Below are positions 54,371 to 63,072 of a stretch of 64,000 nucleotides of DNA, in pieces (the first letter of the stretch is position 1; each line of letters starts with the position of its first letter). A program made the position numbers and the translations under genes. Source of the stretch: Stackebrandtia albiflava (lineage in GTDB: Bacteria > Actinomycetota > Actinomycetes > Mycobacteriales > Micromonosporaceae); the NCBI RefSeq assembly GCF_007994225.1, contig NZ_VLLL01000011.1:62001-126000 (forward strand), written 5' to 3'. The notes below the pieces were generated by a model. The model had not been told where the DNA came from and ran no database searches. It worked only from the letters and a program-made list of their open reading frames with translations.

Positions 54371-54402
54371 GGTGTGGCCGCCGGGCGACCGGCGGCCACA
54401 CC
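54371..54402 (+). terminator. Intercistronic hairpin after the importer 2 binding-protein gene
   Basis: Perfect 14-bp stem (GGTGTGGCCGCCGG) with a GCGA tetraloop, about 30 bp after the stop. It is the same arrangement as after the binding-protein gene of importer 1. Confidence 0.75.
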
Positions 54403-54447
54403 CTCACCTCCAGTAATCCCACGACCTTTCCAGATGGGTATCCACCG

Positions 54448-55428
54448 ATGTTGCGGTTCATCATCCGCCGCCTGCTACTGGCGGTCTTGACGCTGACGAT
54501 GGTCAGCATCATCACCTTCGGGCTGTTCTTCGCGGTGCCGGCCGACCCGGCGCGGCTGCAGTGCGGTCAGCGGTGCACCGCCGAACAGGTGGACGCCGTG
54601 CGCGCCAACCTGGGGCTCGACGAGCCGGTTCACGAGCAGTACGTCGACTTCGTGAAGGGCATCTTCGTCGGGCGTTCCTACGACAACGGCACCGAGTGCG
54701 GCGCCCCGTGTCTGGGTCTGCTCAACGTCGGTGGACGCGAGGTCACCGAGGTGGTGGCCGACGCGCTACCCATCACCGCCTCCATCGCGGTGGGGGCGTG
54801 GCTGATCCAGATGACCCTGGGCATCGGCCTGGGCGCGATCGCGGCCATCAAACGGGGCAGGTTCATCGACAAGTTCGCCGTCGGGGCGTCACTCGTCGGT
54901 GCGGCGACCCCGTTGTTCTTCTTCGGCCCCATGCTGTTGTTGATCTTCCGGTACGAGTTGGAGTGGCTGCCGCAACCGGCTTACGTGTCCCCGTTGCAGA
55001 GCATCGGGGACTGGATGGTGGGGATGATCCTGCCGTGGTTGGCGGTGTCGCTCATCGGGTTCGCGTTCGAGACCCGGATGACCCGTTCGCAGATGCTGGA
55101 GACCCTCGACGAGGACTTCATCCGCACGTCCTGGGCGAAGGGCCTGCGCGGCAGAACGGTGTTCGGCAGGCACGCACTGCGCGCCTCCATCACACCGATC
55201 GCCACCTCGGCGGGCCTGAGTCTCGCCGGGCTGTTGGGCGGTGCGGTCGTCACCGAGACGATCTTCGGCCTCAACGGGCTCGGAAAACGCGCGGTGGACG
55301 CGGTCCGCGCGCTGGAACTGTCGATGGTGATGGCGACCGTGCTCATCGCGGCACTGTTCATCGTCGTCTCCACCCTGTTGGTCGACCTGCTGTACGCGGT
55401 GATCGACCCACGGGTACGGCTGAGTTAA
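54448..55428 (+). CDS. Peptide ABC importer permease (DppB-like), importer 2
   Basis: 326 residues. The first helix is RFIIRRLLLAVLTLTMVSIITFGLFFAV; an external segment has two Cys pairs (LQCGQRCTA and ECGAPCLG); the EAA loop is DEDFIRTSWAKGLRGRTVFGRHALRASITP; the end is LVDLLYAVIDPRVRLS. It partners with the DppC-like subunit encoded at the operon head. Confidence 0.92.
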   Translation: MLRFIIRRLLLAVLTLTMVSIITFGLFFAVPADPARLQCGQRCTAEQVDAVRANLGLDEPVHEQYVDFVKGIFVGRSYDNGTECGAPCLGLLNVGGREVTEVVADALPITASIAVGAWLIQMTLGIGLGAIAAIKRGRFIDKFAVGASLVGAATPLFFFGPMLLLIFRYELEWLPQPAYVSPLQSIGDWMVGMILPWLAVSLIGFAFETRMTRSQMLETLDEDFIRTSWAKGLRGRTVFGRHALRASITPIATSAGLSLAGLLGGAVVTETIFGLNGLGKRAVDAVRALELSMVMATVLIAALFIVVSTLLVDLLYAVIDPRVRLS

Positions 55429-55442
55429 GAGAGGACGAGCCA

Positions 55443-56519
55443 GTGACCACCGTGACAGCTCCGGACCCGGCCGTCGGTACGGCCGTCGGCGGCGAGGACC
55501 CCTACCTCGAAGTCGAGGACCTGAAGGTCCACTTCTCCACCGAGGACGGCCTCGTGAAGGCCGTCGACGGACTCAGCTTCTCACTGCGCCGGGGGGTGAC
55601 CCTCGGGATCGTGGGCGAGTCCGGTTCCGGCAAGAGCGTCACCAGCCTGACGGTGCTGGGCCTGCACAACCCCGGCAAGACGCGACTGTCCGGTTCGGTG
55701 AAGGTCGGCGGGGTGGACATCGTCACCGCCGACGCCGAGAAGATCCGCCGCATGCGCGGCAAGGACATGTCGATGATCTTCCAGGACCCGCTGACCGCGC
55801 TGCACCCGTACTACACGATCGGCCGTCAGATCGTCGAGTCGTACCGGGTGCACCACGACGTGCCGAAGAAGCAGGCGTGGACGCGGGCCGTCGAGATGCT
55901 CGACCGGGTCGGCATCCCGCAGCCCGACAAGCGCGCCAAGCAGTACCCGCACGAGTTCTCCGGCGGTATGCGGCAGCGCGCCATGATCGCCATGTCGCTG
56001 GTGAACAACCCCAGCCTCATCATCGCCGACGAGCCGACCACCGCGCTCGACGTCACCGTGCAGGCGCAGATCCTCGACCTGCTGGAAGACCTGCAGCGGG
56101 AGTTCAACTCCGCGATCATCCTCATCACCCACGACCTCGGTGTGGTGAGCGAGGTCGCCGACGAGGTCCTGGTGATGTACGGCGGACGCTGCGCCGAGTA
56201 CGGGACCGCCCAGCAGGTGCTGCGTGAGAGTGAGCACCCGTACACGTGGGGGCTGCTGCGTTCGGTGCCGACACTGTCGGGCGACGCCGACCACGACCTG
56301 CACCCGATCCCCGGCAACCCGCCGAGTCTCCTGAACGTGCCGAACGGCTGCGCGTTCCACCCCCGTTGCGAGTACGCCATGAACGCCGGCGGCCCGTGCG
56401 ACACCCAGCGGCCCGAGCTGCTGCCGGTCGTGGGCGGGACCGCGCACCTGGCGGCGTGCCACCTGCCGCACGACAAGCGGCGGACCATCCGCGAGACCGA
56501 AGTGAAGGACGGTTCCTGA
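55443..56519 (+). CDS. Peptide ABC importer ATPase (DppD-like), importer 2
   Basis: 358 residues from GTG 55443 with GAGAGGA upstream. Walker A is GESGSGKS at 58-65, with [44 protein letters not shown] and the C-terminal GCAFHPRCEYAM Cys motif. The frame remains open far upstream inside the permease gene, but that part is a shadow. Its stop shares a base with the next start (TGATG). Confidence 0.95.
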   Translation: MTTVTAPDPAVGTAVGGEDPYLEVEDLKVHFSTEDGLVKAVDGLSFSLRRGVTLGIVGESGSGKSVTSLTVLGLHNPGKTRLSGSVKVGGVDIVTADAEKIRRMRGKDMSMIFQDPLTALHPYYTIGRQIVESYRVHHDVPKKQAWTRAVEMLDRVGIPQPDKRAKQYPHEFSGGMRQRAMIAMSLVNNPSLIIADEPTTALDVTVQAQILDLLEDLQREFNSAIILITHDLGVVSEVADEVLVMYGGRCAEYGTAQQVLRESEHPYTWGLLRSVPTLSGDADHDLHPIPGNPPSLLNVPNGCAFHPRCEYAMNAGGPCDTQRPELLPVVGGTAHLAACHLPHDKRRTIRETEVKDGS

Positions 56520-57577
56520 TGGCGCAAGCGCAAGCGACCACCGTGGAGGCCGAGCCGGCGTCGCCCGGCCCGATCCTGGAGGTCTCCGGACTCACCAAGC
56601 ACTTCCCGGTCCGGTCCGGCCTCCTCGGCAACAAGCAGTGGGTCAAGGCCGTCGACGGCATCGACTTCGAGGTGGCTCCCGGGGAGGCACTCGGACTGGT
56701 GGGTGAGTCCGGGTGCGGCAAGACCACCACCGGGCGCATGCTGGTCCGGCTGCTGGAGGCCACCGCGGGCACGATCAAGTTCGAGGGCCGCGACATCACC
56801 CGGCTGGACGGCGCGAAACTGCGCAAGCTCCGCCAGGACATCCAGATCATCTTCCAGGACCCGTACTCGTCGCTGAACCCGCGTCACACCGTGGGGAAGA
56901 TCATCGCGACGCCCTTCACCGTCAACGGCATCGACCCGCCCGGCGGCGTGAAGAAGCGGGTGCAGGAACTGCTGGAGACCGTCGGCCTCAACCCCGAGCA
57001 CTACAACCGCTTCCCGCACGAGTTCTCCGGCGGGCAGCGGCAACGCATCGGCATCGCCCGCTCGCTCGCGTTGCGCCCCAAGCTGATCATCGCCGACGAG
57101 CCGGTGTCCGCGCTCGACGTGTCGATCCAGGCGCAGGTGATCAACCTGCTGCGCAGGTTGCAGCGGGAGTTCAACCTGTCGTTCGTGTTCATCGCGCACG
57201 ACCTGTCGGTGGTCCGGCACTTCTGTGACCGGATCGCGGTGATGTACCTGGGCAAGGTCGTCGAGATCGGCGACCGCACCCAGATCTACGAGCGGCCCTC
57301 GCACCCCTACACCAAGGCGCTGCTGTCGGCGGTGCCCGACGTGAGCCGGCTCGGCCGGGAGCACGCCGGACGGATCAAGCTGGAGGGCGACGTCCCGACC
57401 CCGCTCAACCCGCCCTCGGGTTGCCGGTTCCGTACCCGGTGCTGGAAGGCGCAGGACGTGTGCGCCACCACGGAACCGCCGTTGGCTCCCACTCCGACCG
57501 GTGGTGTCGCCGCCTGCCACTTCCCGGAGAACGGTGACGCGCAGACCACCACCGAGGAGACGGCCGCCACGGCCTGA
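56519..57577 (+). CDS. Peptide ABC importer ATPase (DppF-like), importer 2
   Basis: 352 residues. Walker A is GESGCGKT at 62-69, with [46 protein letters not shown], and the Cys motif [14 protein letters not shown]. It is the last gene of operon 2 and is followed by a perfect 15-bp hairpin. Confidence 0.95.
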   Translation: MAQAQATTVEAEPASPGPILEVSGLTKHFPVRSGLLGNKQWVKAVDGIDFEVAPGEALGLVGESGCGKTTTGRMLVRLLEATAGTIKFEGRDITRLDGAKLRKLRQDIQIIFQDPYSSLNPRHTVGKIIATPFTVNGIDPPGGVKKRVQELLETVGLNPEHYNRFPHEFSGGQRQRIGIARSLALRPKLIIADEPVSALDVSIQAQVINLLRRLQREFNLSFVFIAHDLSVVRHFCDRIAVMYLGKVVEIGDRTQIYERPSHPYTKALLSAVPDVSRLGREHAGRIKLEGDVPTPLNPPSGCRFRTRCWKAQDVCATTEPPLAPTPTGGVAACHFPENGDAQTTTEETAATA

Positions 57578-57596
57578 CGGACCTTCACCGAATACA

Positions 57597-57642
57597 GGGG
57601 ACACCGGCCTCACATCGCCCCCCGAACGAGGCCGGTGTCCCC
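57597..57642 (+). terminator. Terminator of importer operon 2
   Basis: Perfect 15-bp stem (GGGGACACCGGCCTC) with a 16-base loop, 19 bases after the last stop codon. No T-run follows. Confidence 0.8.
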
Positions 57643-57696
57643 GCTCGGTGTCCCGGGCGGGACGCCACCCGTGGTCACGGGGGCTACCGTTGTCCG

Positions 57697-58602
57697 GTGA
57701 CCGAGATTTCCGCTCCCCTCCGGGCCGTGTTCGTGCACGCCCACCCCGACGACGAGACCGTCGGCACCGGCGCCACCCTCGCCCACTACGCCGCCCGCCC
57801 CGACTGTCACGTGACGCTCGTCACCTGCACGCTCGGCGAGGAGGGCGAGATCCACGTACCCGAACTCGCCGGTCTCGCCGTGGACGGCGCCGACCAGCTC
57901 GGCGGATACCGGCTGGTGGAGTGGCAGCGCGCGTGCGACGCCCTCGGCGTCACGGACCGGCGGATGCTCGGCGGCGTCGGCACCCATCGTGACAGCGGGA
58001 TGATGGGGTTGCCCGCCAATTCGCACCCCCGGGCGTTCTGGGGCGCCGACGTCACCGAGGCCGCCACCCCGCTGGTCGCGGTGCTGCGCGAGGTCCGGCC
58101 GCAGGTCCTCGTGACGTACGACCCGAACGGCTTCTACGGCCACCCCGACCACATCCAGGCGCACCGGGTCTCCGTCGAGGCGGCACGGCTGGCCGGCGAC
58201 GCCGCCTTCCGGCCTGACCTGGGCGAACCGCACCGCATCGCGAAGTTCTACTGGACGACCGTTCCCAAGAGCTCGCTGGCGGCCGGCTTCGAGGCGTTCA
58301 AGGAGTCCTCGGACAATCCGTTCGGCGACGCCGCCTCGGTGGCGGACCTGCCGTTCGGCGTCGACGACTCCGAGGTGGACTGCCTGATCACCGCACCGGA
58401 GTCGGCCGACCGGAAGCTCGCCGCGCTGCGCGCCCACGCCACCCAGGTGCCGCCGGAGAACTGGGTGTACGTGCTGGCCGCCCGGCTGGGCGCGGACGCC
58501 GTCGCCACCGAGCACTACATCCTCGCCGAGGGCGTCCGCGGCGACGGCGCCGGCCCGCACGGCTGGGAGACGGACCTGTTCGCGGGAGTCACCCCGCACT
58601 GA
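57697..58602 (+). CDS. mshB: N-acetyl-GlcN-inositol deacetylase (mycothiol synthesis)
   Basis: 301 residues from GTG 57697. MshB removes the acetyl group from 1-O-(2-acetamido-2-deoxy-glucosyl)-inositol, the second committed step of mycothiol synthesis. The LmbE-type zinc site is seen as His16 and Asp19 in HAHPDDE and His152 in [10 protein letters not shown]. The GEEGEI motif and [13 protein letters not shown] are also typical. Its presence marks a mycothiol-producing actinomycete. Confidence 0.93.
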   Translation: MTEISAPLRAVFVHAHPDDETVGTGATLAHYAARPDCHVTLVTCTLGEEGEIHVPELAGLAVDGADQLGGYRLVEWQRACDALGVTDRRMLGGVGTHRDSGMMGLPANSHPRAFWGADVTEAATPLVAVLREVRPQVLVTYDPNGFYGHPDHIQAHRVSVEAARLAGDAAFRPDLGEPHRIAKFYWTTVPKSSLAAGFEAFKESSDNPFGDAASVADLPFGVDDSEVDCLITAPESADRKLAALRAHATQVPPENWVYVLAARLGADAVATEHYILAEGVRGDGAGPHGWETDLFAGVTPH

Positions 58603-58643
58603 CGGGGGCGAGGCATCGACGGACGTGGCTCTAGAATCGCCCG

Positions 58644-59054
58644 ATGGCCGATGAAACCCCATCCCGTGTTCCGGAGCTGTTGATCCGGTGGGGCGGCGCC
58701 GTCGTCGTGATCGCGGCGGCCGTCCTCTCGACGGTCGTCGGGCTGTTCCTGGTGCCGTTGAAGGTGTCCGGCGGATACCTGCCGGTGTCGGCGGTGATCG
58801 CCGTGGCGGCCAACGCCGGACTGCCGCTGCTCGCGTTGTGGTGGACGCGGCTGCGTTCGGTCGCGTTGGTGCCCGGCGCGGTGTGGTTCGTCCTGGTGTT
58901 GCTGGCGGCGCAGCCCAACGCCTCCGGGGACGCGGTGCTGGCCAACATCTGGCCGTCTACGGTGTACATGCTGTGCGGGGCGGCGACGATCGCGTTGACC
59001 GCATACCTGGTGGTGTCGGGTTCACTGCGGCGAACGGGTTCCGCCAAATCGTGA
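58644..59054 (+). CDS. Four-helix membrane protein downstream of mshB
   Basis: 136 residues with four hydrophobic segments (GGAVVVIAAAVLSTVVGLFLVP, VSAVIAVAANAGLPLLALWW, SVALVPGAVWFVLVLLAA and VYMLCGAATIALTAYLVV). Similar short proteins are often encoded behind mshB in actinomycetes; no function is known. It is 41 bp downstream of mshB, probably in the same transcript. Confidence 0.75.
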   Translation: MADETPSRVPELLIRWGGAVVVIAAAVLSTVVGLFLVPLKVSGGYLPVSAVIAVAANAGLPLLALWWTRLRSVALVPGAVWFVLVLLAAQPNASGDAVLANIWPSTVYMLCGAATIALTAYLVVSGSLRRTGSAKS

Positions 59055-59202
59055 CCTGGAATGTATTGCGATGTGCGCGCCGTGTCTTGTATCCAAGGGG
59101 TTCGGCGGCGTACACCGGGTGGCGCGGCGGCATCGGGGAGTCGCACGCGCCCGACGGTCCCACCGCCGTGCTCAGCGTATCGACGAATCAATGGAGAACT
59201 CA

Positions 59203-59670
59203 ATGAAGCGGATCGTCCCGGCCGCACTGATCGCGCTAGGTCTGTTCCTGTTCAACCTGGGCGCACGGATCATCGTCGAGGTCAGTGGTCAAGCCGACGA
59301 CCCCGACGCCCAGTTCACGATCGGTCTGTACGCGACGATCGGGATGGGTCTGGTCGCACTCGCGGCGACCGCGTGGTGGGGGACCCGTAAGGCGGTCGAC
59401 CGGTTGATCGCCGAGCTCGGACCGGCGCTGGTGGCGGCGGTCGTGTTGTCGGTGTTCGTGGCGCCGCTCCTGGTCGGCGGGAACCCGTTCGAGGGCGGGG
59501 CGGGCTGGATCATCATCCAGTTGCTGTTCTTCACGGGGGTCTGCGCGGTCGGTGGCCTGCTGGGCTACCTGGTGATCACCATCGTCGGGCTCGACCACCG
59601 CAGCCAGCGGCTGCGGCGGGTGGAGACCTACTACGGCGGCCGGAACCGCAGCCGGACCGCGAAGCGCTGA
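59203..59670 (+). CDS. Four-helix membrane protein of unknown function
   Basis: 155 residues from ATG 59203, with GGAGA five bases upstream. Four hydrophobic segments (IVPAALIALGLFLFNLGARIIV, IGLYATIGMGLVALAATAWW, LVAAVVLSVFVAPLLVGG and IIIQLLFFTGVCAVGGLLGYLVITIVGL) precede a basic tail (RRVETYYGGRNRSRTAKR). No family recognised. Confidence 0.65.
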   Translation: MKRIVPAALIALGLFLFNLGARIIVEVSGQADDPDAQFTIGLYATIGMGLVALAATAWWGTRKAVDRLIAELGPALVAAVVLSVFVAPLLVGGNPFEGGAGWIIIQLLFFTGVCAVGGLLGYLVITIVGLDHRSQRLRRVETYYGGRNRSRTAKR

Positions 59671-59712
59671 CCCGGCCCTGCCCCTGATTTCCCGACCCAC
59701 CCCTCACTGTTC

Positions 59713-59848
59713 CGCTTGGTCCCCGCCGTCGGTATGTCTCGTGCCCGTAATGTACCGGTTCGTCCGTATTTCACCGGCAACGGCGGGGACCAAGTGCCAC
59801 GGGGCGGGGACCAAGCGGGGGGAGGTGCCACGGGGCGGGGACCGAGCG
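59713..59848. repeat. Direct and inverted repeats between convergent genes
   Basis: Two 24-bp direct copies differing at one base (59794-59817 and 59825-59848, core GGGGCGGGGACC), a partial copy at 59781-59796, and an inverted copy CGCTTGGTCCCCGCCG at 59713-59728. The inverted pair could form a long-loop hairpin between the two convergent gene ends. Confidence 0.6.
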
Positions 59849-59871
59849 CGGTGAGGGGCGGGCCGGGTGGC

Positions 59872-60855
59872 CTACTCGGGGCGGTGGCCGGCCGACAGGG
59901 CCGCCACGTGCCGGGGCTCCGTGGACCAGCGGTAGTGGTACTCGTGATGCCGGACGAAGCCCAGGCGCGCGTACATCGCCAGTGCCGCGTCGTTGTCCCG
60001 TTCCACCTGTACGCAGGCGGTCGTCGCGCCGTGCGCGGCCGCCCACTCCGCCAGCGCGATCATCACGGCGCGGCCCAGCCCTCGGCGGCGGTGGGCCGGT
60101 GTCACCTTGATCGAGGAGAACAGGGCGACGCCGTCCTCGACCGCGACCCGGCCGACCGCCGCGACGTCGCTGTCGGCTCCCCGGACGGTCGCGAATCCCC
60201 GGTGCCCGCCGTCGGTCAGTACCCGGACCGCCGCCTCCGGCAGGTCTTCCGGTGAGCCGTACGCGATGGTCAGCCACTCGGCGGCGGGAGTGGCCGCGAT
60301 CTCGACCGCGGGGTTGTCCGGGGCGGTCAGTTCCGCCACCGGACAGGTCATGGCGACGACCGGGGCCTCCCATTCCCAGCCGAGCCGGTCGAGTTCCCGG
60401 TCGAACCGGCGGCTGAGCGGCATGGGGACGCAGAACCCGGCGCGGAGGCCGCGCGCGGCGTACCAGTCACCCACCTCGCGGACGGCGGTGGCCGGATCGG
60501 ACTCGGGCTCGCCGAGCACCAGCACGCTGTTGCCGCGGCGGGTCCAGCCCTGCGACGCGCGCAGCAGCCAGCCGCCGTCCCGGTGGCGCTCGACGGCGGG
60601 CCACGCCGCCGCGCACGCCGTCTCGATCCGGACTATGTCACTGAATGCCACCGGTTTGGCCGGTATCGGTTTCCCCGCCACGACCGATCGGAGGGCGATC
60701 CGGGTGACGTCTCCAGAGTCACGCCGCACGACCAGTTCCTCCTCGTTCAGGTGGTCGAGGCTGCCGGTGACGTCGGTGAACCGTGCCCCGGTGCCGGTCA
60801 CGGGTATGCGGTGCCGCACGACGACGCGGCTTCCGACGTGGGAATCATCCAGCAC
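59872..60855 (-). CDS. Rv0428c-like GNAT acetyltransferase
   Basis: 327 residues from GTG 60855, preceded by a perfect GGAGGTG; the open frame continues to 61020 without start signals. An N-terminal SH3-like barrel (GSRVVVRHRIPVTGTGARFTDVTGSL, RIALRSVVAGKPI) leads into a GNAT domain with motif A LFSSIKVTPAHRRRGLGRAVMIALAEWA and VQVERDNDAALAMYARLGF. The architecture and the position next to fdxA and dapC are conserved in actinobacteria. The acetyl acceptor is not established. Confidence 0.85.
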   Translation of the reverse strand: MLDDSHVGSRVVVRHRIPVTGTGARFTDVTGSLDHLNEEELVVRRDSGDVTRIALRSVVAGKPIPAKPVAFSDIVRIETACAAAWPAVERHRDGGWLLRASQGWTRRGNSVLVLGEPESDPATAVREVGDWYAARGLRAGFCVPMPLSRRFDRELDRLGWEWEAPVVAMTCPVAELTAPDNPAVEIAATPAAEWLTIAYGSPEDLPEAAVRVLTDGGHRGFATVRGADSDVAAVGRVAVEDGVALFSSIKVTPAHRRRGLGRAVMIALAEWAAAHGATTACVQVERDNDAALAMYARLGFVRHHEYHYRWSTEPRHVAALSAGHRPE

Positions 60856-61042
60856 GAGTGCACCTCCCGGACGCGAGTGGGACTGGGTACAGATTAGGCT
60901 GGGCGCGACGAACCGGATTCCGGTGGTCGGCACCGTGGGCCGCGCGACGAGGCACGGCCCACCTGACACCGTGGTTCCGGCAACGGTTCCGCCCGCACAT
61001 TGGCTTTGGGTCCGATACACATCAGACCTCGAAGGGAGACTC

Positions 61043-61363
61043 GTGACCTACATCATCGCCGAGCCCTGCGTCGACCTTCTCGACAAGGCGTGTATCGAGG
61101 AATGCCCGGTCGACTGCATCTACGAGGGCAACCGGATGCTGTACATCCACCCCGACGAGTGCGTGGACTGCGGAGCGTGTGAACCGGTGTGCCCCGTCGA
61201 GGCCATCTTCTACGAGGACGACGTCCCCGAGGAGTGGAGCGACTACACGGGCGCCAACTACGAGTTCTTCGAAGACCTCGGTTCTCCCGGTGGCGCCTCC
61301 AAGATCGGCAAGATCGAAAAGGACGCCACGTTCGTGGCGTCGCGCCCGTCGAAGGAGTCCTGA
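61043..61363 (+). CDS. fdxA: 7Fe ferredoxin
   Basis: 106 residues from GTG 61043 with AAGGGA upstream. Ligands fit a [3Fe-4S] cluster (Cys9, Cys17, Cys50) and a [4Fe-4S] cluster (Cys21, Cys40, Cys43, Cys46), with Cys25 free, as in FdxA of mycobacteria. It is a low-potential electron carrier. It is divergent from the Rv0428c-like gene and followed by dapC, the common actinobacterial order. Confidence 0.95.
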   Translation: MTYIIAEPCVDLLDKACIEECPVDCIYEGNRMLYIHPDECVDCGACEPVCPVEAIFYEDDVPEEWSDYTGANYEFFEDLGSPGGASKIGKIEKDATFVASRPSKES

Positions 61364-61443
61364 CCGCCCGGCCGCGTCGGGGGCCGTGCCGACCTCCGAC
61401 ACGGTGACGTCGTCACCTCGGTGACGGCAGTGAGGAGCCGACC

Positions 61444-62550
61444 GTGAGATCGCTGCCGGAGTACCCGTTCGATCGGATAGCGCCGTATCGCGCCACCGCC
61501 GAACGTCATCCCGGTGGACTGATCGACCTGTCGATGGGGACTCCGGTCGACCCGGTGCCCGAGTCGATCCGCAAGGCGCTGGCTGACCGGTCCGACCGGC
61601 CCGGCTACCCGATGACCGCCGGCACCCCGGAGTTGCGCCGGTCGATCCGCGACTGGCTGGCGCGCCACTGTCACACCCCCGCCGACGACGGCCCGGGCGT
61701 GCTGCCCACGATCGGCTCCAAGGAGGCGGTGGCCTGGCTGCCGACCCTGCTGGACCTCGGTCCGGGTGACGCGGTGGTGTTCCCGCGCCTGTCGTATCCG
61801 ACGTACGAGATCGGCGCCCGGTTGGCGGGGGCGGATCTGATCCGGGCGGACGATCCCGCGGAGGTCGACCATCCCCGGGTGCGGCTGGTCTGGTTGAACT
61901 CGCCCGGCAATCCCACCGGTGAGGTGCTGTCCGCGGCGCGGCTCACCGGCTGGGTGGAGTGGTCCCGTGAACGTGGCGCGATCGTCGTCGACGACGAGTG
62001 CTACCACTCGCTCGGCTGGGAGGCCGCACCGGCGTCCATACTGGATCCCGCCGTCTCGGGGCCGGTCCCCTCGGGTGTCCTGGCGGTCCACTCGCTCTCC
62101 AAGCGGTCGAACCTGGCCGGTTACCGGGCCGGGTTCATCGCGGGCGACGCCGCCCTGATCGAGGCCCTGCTGCAGGTACGTAAACACGCGGGGATGATCG
62201 TGCCCACCCCCGTGCAGGCGGCGATGGTGGAGGCCCTGACCGACGAGTCGCACGCCGAGGAACAACGCGAACGTTACCGGCGACGCCGGGACCGTCTCGC
62301 GACCGCGTTGCGGGACGCCGGTTGGCGCATCGACCACTCGGAGGCGGGCCTGTACCTGTGGGTCACCGACGGACGCGACTGCTGGGAGGCGACCGCCGCC
62401 TTCGCGGAACTGGGCGTGCTGGTGGTGCCGGGCGAGGTGTACGGCCCCGACGGCGACCGTCACGTGAGGATCGCGCTCACCGTCACCGACGCGCAGGTGA
62501 CCGAGGCCGTCACGCGGTTGGCGACCCGCCCACGTTCCGCCCTTGCCTAG
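61444..62550 (+). CDS. dapC: N-succinyldiaminopimelate aminotransferase
   Basis: 368 residues from GTG 61444 with GAGGA upstream. It is a class I/II PLP aminotransferase of the lysine/peptidoglycan pathway. The PLP Lys220 is in SLSKRSNLAGYRAGF; other family marks are TAGTPELR-like MTAGTPELRRSIRDWL, WLNSPGNPTGEVLS and IVVDDECYHSLGW. The position after fdxA supports DapC over other aminotransferases. Confidence 0.9.
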   Translation: MRSLPEYPFDRIAPYRATAERHPGGLIDLSMGTPVDPVPESIRKALADRSDRPGYPMTAGTPELRRSIRDWLARHCHTPADDGPGVLPTIGSKEAVAWLPTLLDLGPGDAVVFPRLSYPTYEIGARLAGADLIRADDPAEVDHPRVRLVWLNSPGNPTGEVLSAARLTGWVEWSRERGAIVVDDECYHSLGWEAAPASILDPAVSGPVPSGVLAVHSLSKRSNLAGYRAGFIAGDAALIEALLQVRKHAGMIVPTPVQAAMVEALTDESHAEEQRERYRRRRDRLATALRDAGWRIDHSEAGLYLWVTDGRDCWEATAAFAELGVLVVPGEVYGPDGDRHVRIALTVTDAQVTEAVTRLATRPRSALA

Positions 62551-62615
62551 AGCGCACTCGAACCGGTTAACGTCACGGGAGCCGTGCCCAGACGGGCGCG
62601 GCCGGGAGGACGCAC

Positions 62616-63071
62616 ATGACCGTTTCCACCACCACGTCGCTGCCCGCCGTACTGATGGGCCGGACGGCGGCGTCGTTTCCTCGACCGGACGGGGAGGACC
62701 ACTACACGATCGGCGAGGTCGCCGAGATGACCGGGCTCAGTGCCCACACGTTGCGTTGGTACGAGCGGATCGGGCTGCTGCCCGACATCGACAGGTCACA
62801 CCACGGGCGGCGGCGGTTCCGGAACCCCGACCTGGCCCGGATCCGTTTCATCACCAATCTGCGCCTGACCGGGATGCCGGTGGCGGACATGATCCGCTAC
62901 GCCGAACTCGTGCGGGCCGGAGATCACACCGCCGCCGCGCGGGCCGAGATGCTGACCGCGCACCGCGACGCCGTGCGCGCGCAGATCGCGCGGCTCGGTG
63001 AGGCCGTGGCGGTACTGGACTTCAAGATCGACAACTATCGAGGCGCTTGCGCGCCGGAATGCGGGGCATGA
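62616..63071 (+). CDS. MerR-family transcriptional regulator
   Basis: 151 residues with GGGAGGA upstream. After a 28-residue variable head comes YTIGEVAEMTGLSAHTLRWYERIGLLPDIDR, the MerR winged helix, then the RFRNPDLARIRFITNLRLTGMPV wing and a coiled coil. The C-terminus has two Cys (GACAPECGA) that could sense metal or redox state. It is followed after 1 bp by an aldo/keto reductase gene, its likely target. Confidence 0.9.
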   Translation: MTVSTTTSLPAVLMGRTAASFPRPDGEDHYTIGEVAEMTGLSAHTLRWYERIGLLPDIDRSHHGRRRFRNPDLARIRFITNLRLTGMPVADMIRYAELVRAGDHTAAARAEMLTAHRDAVRAQIARLGEAVAVLDFKIDNYRGACAPECGA

Positions 63072-63072
63072 C

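Noticed and set aside
60856-61020. N-terminal extension of the Rv0428c-like acetyltransferase to 61020
   Set aside because: A perfect GGAGGTG precedes the GTG at 60855 and the extension has no coding character and overlaps the fdxA promoter region.
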